From Candidatus Treponema caballi (GTDB lineage: Bacteria; Spirochaetota; Spirochaetia; Treponematales; Treponemataceae): a DNA stretch of 64,000 nt. The notes beneath the pieces are model-generated. The model was not told the DNA's origin. It made no database searches and saw only the letters and a program-made list of their open reading frames with translations. The stretch is taken from positions 1-64,000 of the forward strand of contig JAGHRS010000029.1 in NCBI GenBank assembly GCA_018066285.1, read 5' to 3'. Numbering within the stretch: the stretch's first letter is position 1; each line of letters starts with the position of its first letter. Both the position numbers and the translations under genes were made by a program. Shown here in pieces: positions 42,598 through 50,346 of this stretch.

Positions 42598-44514
42598 TTA
42601 ATTATCTGTACGCAGATTCAGAGGCGCCCACTCATCCATATCCGGCAGTTTATACATCAGAGTGCCATCAAGGGTAAAGGCTATTTTTCCGTTTTTCGCA
42701 ATGTCACTCACTTTTTTAGAAACTGATGTCGAGTTGTAAAACTGAGGTGATTTCAGAACAAGCCTGGTCGTATATGGGGAAAGATGGTCACGGACTACAC
42801 TCTGGTCAACCTCAAGAAAGGCTCCGGAAAAAGTAAGGCCATACGTTGAATCTGGAAGCTGAATCTGATACGTACCAGCAAGAGATGATTCAAATGACTT
42901 AATCGAACCATTTGTATTAAGTTCAAGTTCCACTTCTATGTTTCTGCCTGAAAGCATGCCTGGAAGTGTATCAGGCAACCAGCACTTTCCCCAGAACTTG
43001 AGAGACGTTTTAGTAAACTCCATGCCATCCGGAGAAAAAGTCAAACCGCACAAATCACCCGGTCCATTGAACGGATAACTGTAACCAACAATTTCAGCAG
43101 TTCCATCATATTTCACAGACAGTGCGTTGTATAGGGAAAGTCCGGTCACGATGCAGTTCTGAGGCACTCCTATGGATACATCTGAAAGAGTAAAACTATC
43201 TTTGTCCTGTGAGCTGTAATCTGCTGAAAAAGTGAATCCGCCAAAGTACATGTAATCAAACATGCCGTAATAGTATTCATCCGGATCAAGAACGACAGAG
43301 CCGTCTGGATTGAGCGTCATGGAACCATATTCAACTCCCCCGGAGAAAGGTTCAGGAAAACCACCATACAGAATACCCTGGAAACTGTCATCAAGAGTAA
43401 TGTTTGTCATGTAATCATATGGACCAAATGCATGTACCCTGATTGGACCATAAAAACTAATACCACCTTCCACTTCCGGTTCTTCATCAACATTGAAAAG
43501 AGTCATCTTTCCTACCGGGATAGACCTGCCATCATACAATAGTTCAACTTCACCAAAATCCAGATAGACATATTCGTCAACCAGGTCGCTATCAACATAT
43601 GTATGTAATCCATGCCCCTTGAAAGAGAATCCCCATACATTAAATGTAAAGGCCGTATCAGGTTCATCAATATAAACATATTCACTATAGCAGTCCATGA
43701 GCATTTTGTTGGATGTGCCTGTCAATTTCAACTCAGGATACTCAAACTCACCTTTAAGTATCATTTCCTCATCTTCCCATTCAACATAAGAAACGTGACA
43801 GACTGTTCCGTTTATGTCATAGGAGTGTTTCTCTTTACACGGAGTATAAGAAAGAATGTTTCCATTCCAGTCAAAGGTGACTTTGCCTGCCTTTATCAGC
43901 GTTGAGTCTTCATCCGGATATGTTGAGGAATTGAATGAGTAAAACTCAAAATCATTGCACACAACAATACGGCCATCCGGAGTGTTTTCCAGATATGCAT
44001 CAAGCAGCGAAAAATTAATCTGGCCTTCATGACAGGCATATGTATTATCTTCTATATTATTGTTGCAGATACCTGTGACAAACGTACCGTCACTTTTCAT
44101 GAGTACATCATCAAAACTGAGCCAGATATCACCTGCAAGATCATCACCTAGATTAATGATGTCCGCGCATCCATGAAGTCCATCCGCTTTCAGTTCCATG
44201 GCATAAAAGGTAATGCACATGTCATCTTCGTAATAATCGAGAAATGCCGTGTACTCCTTTGTTCCGGCCGCTGTAGTATAATAGAAGTAATTCAGATCAA
44301 TTTCGGCGTCTGTGTCCATTGCCTCAAAAAAAGGCAGGACATCACGAACCACAGTTTCATACTGCGCCTGGTATTCATTTTTCTTTTTAATAAAGTCTTT
44401 ATCTTCCTGCAATGAATAGACGATTTCATCCCATGTCTGATAGCTGTTTTCTTCTTTTGCAAAAAGAGACACTGCATTTATACAAAGCAGTACGAGTAAC
44501 AATACTTTTTTCAT
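42598..44514 (-). CDS. Hypothetical exported beta-rich protein
   Basis: 638 residues with signal peptide (INAVSLFA, cleavage about residue 20). After a helical N-terminal stretch (NSYQTWDEIVYSLQEDKDFIKKKNEYQAQYETVV) it is made of repeating short strands, many ending in G-x-I/V-x-F/Y, with much Tyr and Asp and few Lys. The pattern fits a beta-helix or long beta-sheet. It is transcribed alone, convergent with the ABC ATPase gene, from a promoter with TTGATA (44581-44586), 18 nt and TATAGT (44557-44562). The short leader carries a hairpin close to the AGGTGG. Function unknown. Confidence 0.7.
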   Translation of the reverse strand: MKKVLLLVLLCINAVSLFAKEENSYQTWDEIVYSLQEDKDFIKKKNEYQAQYETVVRDVLPFFEAMDTDAEIDLNYFYYTTAAGTKEYTAFLDYYEDDMCITFYAMELKADGLHGCADIINLGDDLAGDIWLSFDDVLMKSDGTFVTGICNNNIEDNTYACHEGQINFSLLDAYLENTPDGRIVVCNDFEFYSFNSSTYPDEDSTLIKAGKVTFDWNGNILSYTPCKEKHSYDINGTVCHVSYVEWEDEEMILKGEFEYPELKLTGTSNKMLMDCYSEYVYIDEPDTAFTFNVWGFSFKGHGLHTYVDSDLVDEYVYLDFGEVELLYDGRSIPVGKMTLFNVDEEPEVEGGISFYGPIRVHAFGPYDYMTNITLDDSFQGILYGGFPEPFSGGVEYGSMTLNPDGSVVLDPDEYYYGMFDYMYFGGFTFSADYSSQDKDSFTLSDVSIGVPQNCIVTGLSLYNALSVKYDGTAEIVGYSYPFNGPGDLCGLTFSPDGMEFTKTSLKFWGKCWLPDTLPGMLSGRNIEVELELNTNGSIKSFESSLAGTYQIQLPDSTYGLTFSGAFLEVDQSVVRDHLSPYTTRLVLKSPQFYNSTSVSKKVSDIAKNGKIAFTLDGTLMYKLPDMDEWAPLNLRTDN

Positions 44515-44521
44515 AATTCCA

Positions 44522-44551
44522 CCTGTAACACCACACGTTTCGTGTGACAGG
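44522..44551 (-). other. 5'-leader hairpin of the beta-rich protein gene
   Basis: CACACG (44532-44537) pairs with CGTGTG (44541-44546), extended by CCTGT (44522-44526)/ACAGG (44547-44551) past a 5-nt bulge. The predicted +1 is about 44550, so the hairpin is the very 5' end of the mRNA and partly covers the ribosome-binding site. Confidence 0.5.
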
Positions 44552-44582
44552 CGCTTACTATAACATCAATCTGCAGGTTATA

Positions 44583-45599
44583 TCAATCGATACGACTGAC
44601 GGAATCGCGCTCAACAAGGCTTACAGGGAAAAGGACATTTTGCACATCAACAGGCTCTCCGCGGATAAGTTTCATCAGCATGGAAACAGCACAGCATCCT
44701 TTTTCGCGAATGTCCTGATGAACGGTCGTGAGGCGCGGTGCTACAATCCGGGAAAGCAGATTGTCATCGAATCCGGTAATGGAAAAACGGCCCGGAATGG
44801 AAATGCCTTCACCGGTGAAGTACAATACTGCGTCCACAGCGTTGTAGTCAGAGCTGAACATTAATGCCGTATAAGGAGTAGACAGAAGTGTTTCATATTG
44901 AACATGACGCTCTTCCCTGTTTTTGGAAATATACATGCGTTCAACAGTCGCTCCTTCCATTCCGGATTCTGCAACTGCTTCCTGCACTCCGAGATAGCGG
45001 TAGGTGTCACCTCCGCTGCTGTCTGGAGCATACGTAAGGAAGAGGATGCGCGAATGGCCCATGGAAAGCAGATATTTTGCCATTTCATAAGCGCCCGCTT
45101 TATCTTCCGTACCAGAGTTGTAGTATGTCAGACCGTCGTCTTCAAAGTAACAGTCTATGGTAACAAGCGGAATATTTGAACTTAGCTTGATTTTACGGCA
45201 GACATTCTGAGGAGCCCACAGCATGATTAATCCGTCAAGTTTCCAGGTGGCAACAAGGCGCAGGACTTCATCCGGATCAGTTGTGGAAAAAACCATCATA
45301 TAATAGCCGGCTGCGTGTATGTCTTTTTCAAGAATACCAAGCATGGAAGCGAGGAACGGATCTTCAAGTGTCGTTTCATTTGTTCGCGGTGACATAAACG
45401 AAACTACACCGATAATGCGCGAACTGTTATGCGCCATAATGACAGCTGCCATATTTGTCGCATAGTTTTCTTCCTGCAATATCTTCTTTACTTTTTCAAG
45501 CGTCTCTGGTGAAACTTTGGCATCACGCCCATGGATGACGTTTGAAACGGTTGTCGGACTTACACCGGCTTTTTGAGCAATCTGCTTTATTGTACTCAT
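44583..45599 (-). CDS. LacI-family transcriptional regulator
   Basis: 338 residues. The N-terminal DNA-binding domain is complete (TIKQIAQKAGVSPTTVSNVIHGRDAKVSPETLEKVKKIL), and residues about 58-338 are a periplasmic-binding-like effector domain (RIIGVVSFMSPRTNETTLEDPFLASMLGILEKDIHAAGYYMMVFST). It most likely represses the GH4/ABC genes that follow on the same strand upstream; a matching palindrome lies at their promoter. A GTGACA-17-GATAAT promoter ends 8 nt before the ATG with only a poorly spaced AGGCGG, so the mRNA has little or no leader. Confidence 0.9.
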   Translation of the reverse strand: MSTIKQIAQKAGVSPTTVSNVIHGRDAKVSPETLEKVKKILQEENYATNMAAVIMAHNSSRIIGVVSFMSPRTNETTLEDPFLASMLGILEKDIHAAGYYMMVFSTTDPDEVLRLVATWKLDGLIMLWAPQNVCRKIKLSSNIPLVTIDCYFEDDGLTYYNSGTEDKAGAYEMAKYLLSMGHSRILFLTYAPDSSGGDTYRYLGVQEAVAESGMEGATVERMYISKNREERHVQYETLLSTPYTALMFSSDYNAVDAVLYFTGEGISIPGRFSITGFDDNLLSRIVAPRLTTVHQDIREKGCCAVSMLMKLIRGEPVDVQNVLFPVSLVERDSVSRID

Positions 45600-45607
45600 G
45601 TCCGCCT

Positions 45608-45636
45608 ATTATCGCAGAAAACGTGCAAAATGTCAC
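45608..45636 (-). promoter_or_regulatory. Promoter of the lacI-type gene
   Basis: Minus strand: GTGACA (45631-45636), 17-nt spacer (45614-45630), GATAAT (45608-45613). One arm of a long inverted repeat fills the spacer. Confidence 0.6.
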
Positions 45637-45658
45637 AGACATCCTGCACGTTTTCTGC
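45614..45658. repeat. 45-nt hairpin between GH4 operon end and lacI-type gene
   Basis: GCAGAAAACGTGCA (45614-45627) and TGCACGTTTTCTGC (45645-45658) are a perfect 14-bp inverted repeat. Inside it ATGTC-ACA-GACAT makes a further 5 bp. It could stop transcription of the GH4 operon, whose stop codon is at 45665, although there is no T run. It also covers the promoter of the lacI-type gene. Confidence 0.7.
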
Positions 45659-45664
45659 TTTCGT

Positions 45665-47020
45665 TTATTTCAGATAATCAAGCCATGGTGACTGCAGTGC
45701 AATCATGCGGTCAAGCATCGGCTCAAGATTACGTGTCTGGTGAACCACCGGACTTGCAAGCATTGCCTGGATGGCCAGGTCCTTGCTCTTGTGGATGACA
45801 GCTTCTGCAGTAAGGTCATAGACGCTGCTGTAGTTGCGGAGCATTGCAAGATAGCCCTTTGGTACATTGCGGATCGGAATTCCATTAACACCGTTCTTGT
45901 CGATGATTGCAGGAACTTCAACAGCAATCCAGTCTGGAAGATCTTCAATCGTTCCGTTGTTCTGCAGGTTGACTGCAGACTCTTCGTAGCCTTCATTTCC
46001 AAGGATGCCGTCGATGATCGGGATGACGCGTTCTGCTGTATACAGATTGATCTTGTGGTCCACTTTCTGCTGCAGCATAAGCTTGTATGCATCGTAGAAA
46101 TCAAGAATTCCGCGGTGATCAACAACATCCCATGCCCATCCGAGATACTCGCCGAAATGACTGTCTGTCGTAATTGGCAGGAGCTTGTATTTTTCAAGCA
46201 TGAACTTGACGATCTTTCTGTCAGCCCACTCGTAGTTGCTCTTTTCAGCACCGTTATCCTTGTAGAACTGCTCAGATTCGTTAATCTCGCCTGTTTCGCG
46301 GTATCTGTCGAGAATGTCGCTGTAACCCGGCTCATGCAGGAAGAAACCAGGAGCGTTCTTCAGTACATCCGGATACAGATCCTTGCCGTTACGCTTATCC
46401 TTTACTTCAAGCATGCAGCTGAAATGGTTCAGACCGGCAGCCTTGAAGTAAATATCTTCAAGGTTCATGTTCAGCATGCGTGGCAGCCAGCGGCTCAGCC
46501 AGCCGATTTCATGACACATACCGACAAACTTTGCCTGTGGGAAAGCCCGCTTTACTGTAGTACAGATTGCGGTCATCGGGTTTGAATAGTTAAAGATCCA
46601 GGCATTTGGACAGATTTCCATAGCATCTTTAACGATTTCCAGGATTGGCGGAATGATGCGTAATGCATGGAACAGACCGCCTGGTCCTCCGTTTTCACCA
46701 TAGACCTGGTTAATACCGTATTCGAGCGGAACTTTCCAGTCGTCATCCCAAAGCTGGAAGCGGTTTCCAACTTCGATTGATGAAATGATGAAATCTGCTC
46801 CCTTGAAAGCAGCCTTTCTGTCTGTTGTCGCAGAAACTTTGAAGTTCAGTTTATTCTGAGCAATGCAAGCCTCTGCAGACTTCAGTACATCCTTCAGTGT
46901 TTCTGCATTTATATCGAGAAGCGTGACTTCACTGCCTTCAAGAGTCTTACTGCAGAAAATATCTCCCAGGGTGCCACAACCAAACTGAGCACTACCGGCT
47001 CCAACTAATACAATTTTCAT
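45665..47020 (-). CDS. Glycoside hydrolase family 4 (alpha-galactosidase/alpha-glucosidase type)
   Basis: 451 residues from ATG 47020 after GGAGG; the frame is open to 47266 but without a start site. It begins MKIVLVGAGSAQFGCGTLGDIF, the NAD-binding signature of GH4, with the metal/catalytic motifs NYSNPMTAICT, GMCHEIGWLSRWLP and AAGLNHFSCM. GH4 enzymes use NAD and Mn to oxidise C3 and release sugar; the CHE(I) motif puts it with enzymes acting on unphosphorylated alpha-glycosides, not with the 6-phospho group. Cytoplasmic. Last gene of its ABC operon. Confidence 0.88.
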   Translation of the reverse strand: MKIVLVGAGSAQFGCGTLGDIFCSKTLEGSEVTLLDINAETLKDVLKSAEACIAQNKLNFKVSATTDRKAAFKGADFIISSIEVGNRFQLWDDDWKVPLEYGINQVYGENGGPGGLFHALRIIPPILEIVKDAMEICPNAWIFNYSNPMTAICTTVKRAFPQAKFVGMCHEIGWLSRWLPRMLNMNLEDIYFKAAGLNHFSCMLEVKDKRNGKDLYPDVLKNAPGFFLHEPGYSDILDRYRETGEINESEQFYKDNGAEKSNYEWADRKIVKFMLEKYKLLPITTDSHFGEYLGWAWDVVDHRGILDFYDAYKLMLQQKVDHKINLYTAERVIPIIDGILGNEGYEESAVNLQNNGTIEDLPDWIAVEVPAIIDKNGVNGIPIRNVPKGYLAMLRNYSSVYDLTAEAVIHKSKDLAIQAMLASPVVHQTRNLEPMLDRMIALQSPWLDYLK

Positions 47021-47052
47021 TTTTTTCCTCCAAAAAAAAAACAAGTATTGTT

Positions 47053-47925
47053 TTATTTTATTGCGCCATCTACCATTCCCTTGATGATGTACTTCTGCGC
47101 AAACAAGTACAGCACAATGATTGGTATCATGGCTATTAATGTCGATGTAAGGATTAAATCCCACTGCTTCAGGTACGCACCCGCAAAAGCGGTTACCGCA
47201 ATCGGGATTGTCTGAACTGCTCCGTTTGAACCAAGTACAAGAACCGGAAGCAGATAGTCGTTCCATATCCAGATGCCGTTCAGGATGAGGACGGTGACGA
47301 TAATCGGCTGAAGAAGCGGGAATACAATCTGGAAGAACGTTCGTGCCTGTCCGCAGCCGTCAATAGTAGCTGATTCTTCAAGTTCATACGGAATGTTCTT
47401 GATGAAGCCATGGAACACGAATATTGAGAGCGGACAGCCAAAGCCGAGGTACGCGAACACAATTCCCGTATAGGAGCTGATCAGCGGGATGTGCAGGAAG
47501 TTGCCAAGGATACGCAGCCAGCGTACCAGTGGATACATGAGTACCTGAAACGGAATGACCATAGCGGCAACGAATGCCATGAAAAGGAACGTTGACCATT
47601 TCTTCTGTTCGTTTCTAACCAGAACCCATGCACACATTGATGAGAACAACACGATTATCAGCAGTGAAAGGACGGTGATAATGGCACTGTCTCCAAATGC
47701 ACCGATATAGTCTACGGTTTTGTTTGAAAAAATCAGGTGTATGTTGGTAAAGAGCTGGCCCCAGTGTTCAGGCATGGCAATTGCATTGAAAATGATTTCC
47801 TTTGAGGTTTTGCATGAATTGATGAACACCATAGCAAACGGAAAGATAAAGATTATAAACAGGACAATTGCAACAGCTTCCAGAACAAGGGAGCGTGTAT
47901 AATGTGTATTGATATTCTTCTTCAT
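47053..47925 (-). CDS. ABC sugar transporter permease, MalG type (second system)
   Basis: 290 residues with six predicted helices and GGAG before the ATG. The EAA loop reads ELEESATIDGCGQARTFFQIVFPLLQP, near residue 190. It is one nt after the partner permease. It shares the CUT1 family with the permease at 7592 but is only distantly like it, so the two systems were not formed by a recent local duplication. Confidence 0.9.
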   Translation of the reverse strand: MKKNINTHYTRSLVLEAVAIVLFIIFIFPFAMVFINSCKTSKEIIFNAIAMPEHWGQLFTNIHLIFSNKTVDYIGAFGDSAIITVLSLLIIVLFSSMCAWVLVRNEQKKWSTFLFMAFVAAMVIPFQVLMYPLVRWLRILGNFLHIPLISSYTGIVFAYLGFGCPLSIFVFHGFIKNIPYELEESATIDGCGQARTFFQIVFPLLQPIIVTVLILNGIWIWNDYLLPVLVLGSNGAVQTIPIAVTAFAGAYLKQWDLILTSTLIAMIPIIVLYLFAQKYIIKGMVDGAIK

Positions 47926-47926
47926 A

Positions 47927-48814
47927 TTACATCTCCACTTCTTTTTTCTTGTTCACTGATACCTGAATCAGTGAGAAAACTACCAGGACAACAAACAGAA
48001 CAACTGCCTTTGCCTGTGCTTCCGCCATCTTATTGGATGAAGCTGTATTGAATATATTCATTGCGAGAAGCTGACTGGCTTTTACCGGTTTATCCATGAA
48101 ACGTGTTGCCGGTCCGCCGTTTGTCAGCGTAAAGTTCATATCAAACTGCTTAAACGATGTTGTAAGCGTAAGGAACAGCGAGATGGTGAATGCATTTGCC
48201 ATCATCGGAATAAGTATTTTTATGATGCGGGTGAAATAATTAGCACCGTCAACCTGAGCTGCTTCCATAAGGGAAGACGGAATGCTCTGAATTGATGCTA
48301 CATAAATGAGCATGATGTAGCCTGAATACTGCCAGGTGTTTACCAGAGACATCATCCAGATAACCGTGCTCGGTTTACTGAGGAGTGATGCCTGAAGGAA
48401 AGGGATTTCCCAGGCATTACCAAAAGAAACCAGAATCTGGTTGAAAATGAACTGCCAGATATAACCTAAGACGATACCACCAATAAGGTATGGAACAAAG
48501 AAGCCTGCCCTGTAGAAGTTTCTGAAGCGGACTTTGCTTGTTACCAGTAATGAAAGCAGGAAACTCACTATGTTGACTGCAATAACGTTGATTACGGTAT
48601 ATAAAACCGTTATACCCATTGAGTAGATGAAGTCAGGTGTAGAAAACAGTTTCGCGAAGTTTTTGAAACCTACAAAATGAACTGTGGTATTAACGCCATT
48701 CCAGTCTGTCATTGAATAATACAAACCAAAAAAGAAGGGAATAATAATTACCATCACAAAGGCAATGACACAAGGGGCCAGAAATAATATCGTTACAAGC
48801 CTGTTCTTTTTCAT
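47927..48814 (-). CDS. ABC sugar transporter permease, MalF type (second system)
   Basis: 295 residues from ATG 48814 after AGGAG; the frame from 48829 is less likely. Six predicted helices (LVTILFLAPCVIAFVMVIIIPFFFGLYY at the start). The EAA loop is LMEAAQVDGANYFTRIIKILIPMM, near residue 195. It pairs with the permease one nt downstream. No ATPase is encoded in this operon either. Confidence 0.9.
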   Translation of the reverse strand: MKKNRLVTILFLAPCVIAFVMVIIIPFFFGLYYSMTDWNGVNTTVHFVGFKNFAKLFSTPDFIYSMGITVLYTVINVIAVNIVSFLLSLLVTSKVRFRNFYRAGFFVPYLIGGIVLGYIWQFIFNQILVSFGNAWEIPFLQASLLSKPSTVIWMMSLVNTWQYSGYIMLIYVASIQSIPSSLMEAAQVDGANYFTRIIKILIPMMANAFTISLFLTLTTSFKQFDMNFTLTNGGPATRFMDKPVKASQLLAMNIFNTASSNKMAEAQAKAVVLFVVLVVFSLIQVSVNKKKEVEM

Positions 48815-48844
48815 TGTAATCTCCTGCACAAATCAGTAACTGAA

Positions 48845-48880
48845 AGCCGCCACACACGCGCCATACCATGCATGGCGGCT
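48845..48880 (-). other. Intercistronic stem-loop after the second binding-protein gene
   Basis: AGCCGCCA (48845-48852) pairs with TGGCGGCT (48873-48880) around 20 nt that can fold further. It sits where the stem-loop of the first system sits, between binding-protein and first permease genes, and has no T run. Confidence 0.6.
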
Positions 48881-48893
48881 AAGTTAATGAGGA

Positions 48894-50165
48894 TTATCTG
48901 TTATTCGGGATATCTGCAACAGCTTCCTTCATATCAGCGACGAACTGGTCGATGTCATCAGGATTCTGTGCAAACAGATCGAAAATAGGACCAAATACGT
49001 TCTGGCCATATCCATCCGGGAGCATTCCGAAGAATACACCGTAGTTGCCACCCTTAGCATTTGCTTCCATAAGAGCCTGGCTCAGCTGTCCGCTTGGCTT
49101 GAGTGTGACAGACTTGAAAGCAGGAATCATACCAGCCTTGTTAACGATGTAGTCATGTCCTTCCTTTGTTGTAGCCATTGCAGTCAGGAATGCCTTTGCT
49201 GCTTCAGCGTTCGGGCTCTGGCTGTTAACGCAGAACCAGCTTGGAGCAAACAGATACAGACCTGTTTCTTCAGTCTCGAGCCATGCATGTGGTGCATAAC
49301 CGACCTCGAAGTCCATACCGAGCTGCTGGAGGTTAGGATCAACCCAGTTACCCTGATGCAGGAACGCTGTCTTGCCCTGTACGAAAGAACCAACCTGGTC
49401 ATCATAGCTTCCGTTTACAAGGATGTTCTGGTCTGAGTACTTGTAGATGAGCTGCAGGTACTTAGCATATTCTCTGAATGTCTTTTCATCGAGCTTTCCG
49501 TTCAGAGCATCATCGATACGTGTTGTATCATTGAAATCGAGTCCGCCACCCCAGTAACATGCGAGGTTATGCTGGGCTGCAACCCACCACATACCGCCTG
49601 CTACAGAAGCACCCATTGAAACTACAGCATCAATGCCGAGTTCTGCCTTCTTTGAATCAAGAATCTTGAAAGCCTTCTCATATGCAGAACGTGTTGTCAG
49701 AGTTGAAGGATCAATACCTGCTTTTGCAAGGATTTCCTTGTTATATGCAAATCCGTAACCTTCAATTGCGATTGGGAAACCGACAACCTTTCCATCCTGA
49801 ACCATTGCGAGGTCAGTATCAGCAACCCAAGGCTGATCACTCAAATCTGCAATGTAATCTTTCCAAAGGTTGTAACCGCCAACACCTTCGATAATGAAGA
49901 TATCTGGCATCTGACCAGCCTGAGCCTTTGCCTTGAGAGATCCACCGTAGTCTCCGCCACCACCAAGTGTCTCAACAGTAACGGTTACACCATTTGCAGC
50001 AGAATATGCAGCTGCATATTCATCAATAGCATCCTTGATCTCAACTTTGTGCTGGAAAATCTGCACTGTTGGAGTTGCAGACTTTGATTCCTTTTTTCCG
50101 CCTGCTACACACACAGAAACAGCCAGAAGAAGACAAAGCATTACAGAAATAGCCTTTTTCATCAT
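48894..50165 (-). CDS. ABC sugar-binding protein (second system)
   Basis: 423 residues with GGAGG 4 nt before the ATG (a second ATG follows at once). The signal sequence leads into VSVCVAGGKKESKS, like the other binding protein here. The body has the family-1 layout: TVQIFQHKVEIKDAIDEYAAAY, PDIFIIEG, VGFPIAIEGYGFAYNKEILAKAGIDPSTL and WVDPNLQQLGMDFEVGYAPHAW. It would deliver an oligosaccharide to the permeases just downstream. It is the first gene of the LacI-controlled operon, with a strong promoter and a palindrome in the 5' leader. Confidence 0.92.
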   Translation of the reverse strand: MMKKAISVMLCLLLAVSVCVAGGKKESKSATPTVQIFQHKVEIKDAIDEYAAAYSAANGVTVTVETLGGGGDYGGSLKAKAQAGQMPDIFIIEGVGGYNLWKDYIADLSDQPWVADTDLAMVQDGKVVGFPIAIEGYGFAYNKEILAKAGIDPSTLTTRSAYEKAFKILDSKKAELGIDAVVSMGASVAGGMWWVAAQHNLACYWGGGLDFNDTTRIDDALNGKLDEKTFREYAKYLQLIYKYSDQNILVNGSYDDQVGSFVQGKTAFLHQGNWVDPNLQQLGMDFEVGYAPHAWLETEETGLYLFAPSWFCVNSQSPNAEAAKAFLTAMATTKEGHDYIVNKAGMIPAFKSVTLKPSGQLSQALMEANAKGGNYGVFFGMLPDGYGQNVFGPIFDLFAQNPDDIDQFVADMKEAVADIPNNR

Positions 50166-50210
50166 TTTTCCTCCTTACTTTCAAAAAGAGGAATAAGTTT
50201 CGTTTTTCTT

Positions 50211-50226
50211 GGTGTTACGTAACACC
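50211..50226. promoter_or_regulatory. LacI-type operator
   Basis: GGTGTTACGTAACACC is a perfect 16-bp palindrome with the central CG typical of LacI-family operators. It covers about +4 to +19 of the predicted transcript of the second ABC operon. Confidence 0.75.
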
Positions 50227-50236
50227 TAATATGTGC

Positions 50237-50266
50237 ATAATAAACCCGGTTTTTTAAAGCTGTCAA
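50237..50266 (-). promoter_or_regulatory. Promoter of the second ABC/GH4 operon
   Basis: Minus strand: TTGACA (50261-50266), 18 nt, TATTAT (50237-50242). The leader of about 65 nt contains the palindromic operator. Confidence 0.75.
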
Positions 50267-50277
50267 GCAAAATTTTT

Positions 50278-50325
50278 AAAAAAAATCCGCTAAATCATTA
50301 CTGTATAAAGTAATCTAGCGGATTT
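50278..50325 (-). terminator. Terminator of the mnmE/M29 operon
   Basis: On the minus strand AAATCCGCTA (50316-50325) pairs with TAGCGGATTT (50283-50292), with an inner ATTAC/GTAAT stem, and T residues follow. It is about 22 nt past the peptidase stop. Confidence 0.85.
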
Positions 50326-50346
50326 ATAAGGAAGGAAAAGCCTTTT

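Noticed and set aside
42580-42599. AACTGA/TCAGTT hairpin between the ABC ATPase and the beta-rich protein gene
   Set aside because: The stem is only 6 bp and overlaps a stop codon; it may act as a weak terminator with the A-run beside it, but I did not list it as supported.
47021-47266. N-terminal extension of the GH4 reading frame
   Set aside because: It overlaps the upstream permease gene and crosses an A-run; the true GH4 start MKIVLVGAGS at 47020 follows GGAGG.
7592-50165. The two ABC transporters as a recent duplication
   Set aside because: The permeases share only family motifs and the enzymes belong to different families (GH36 and GH4), so they have separate origins.
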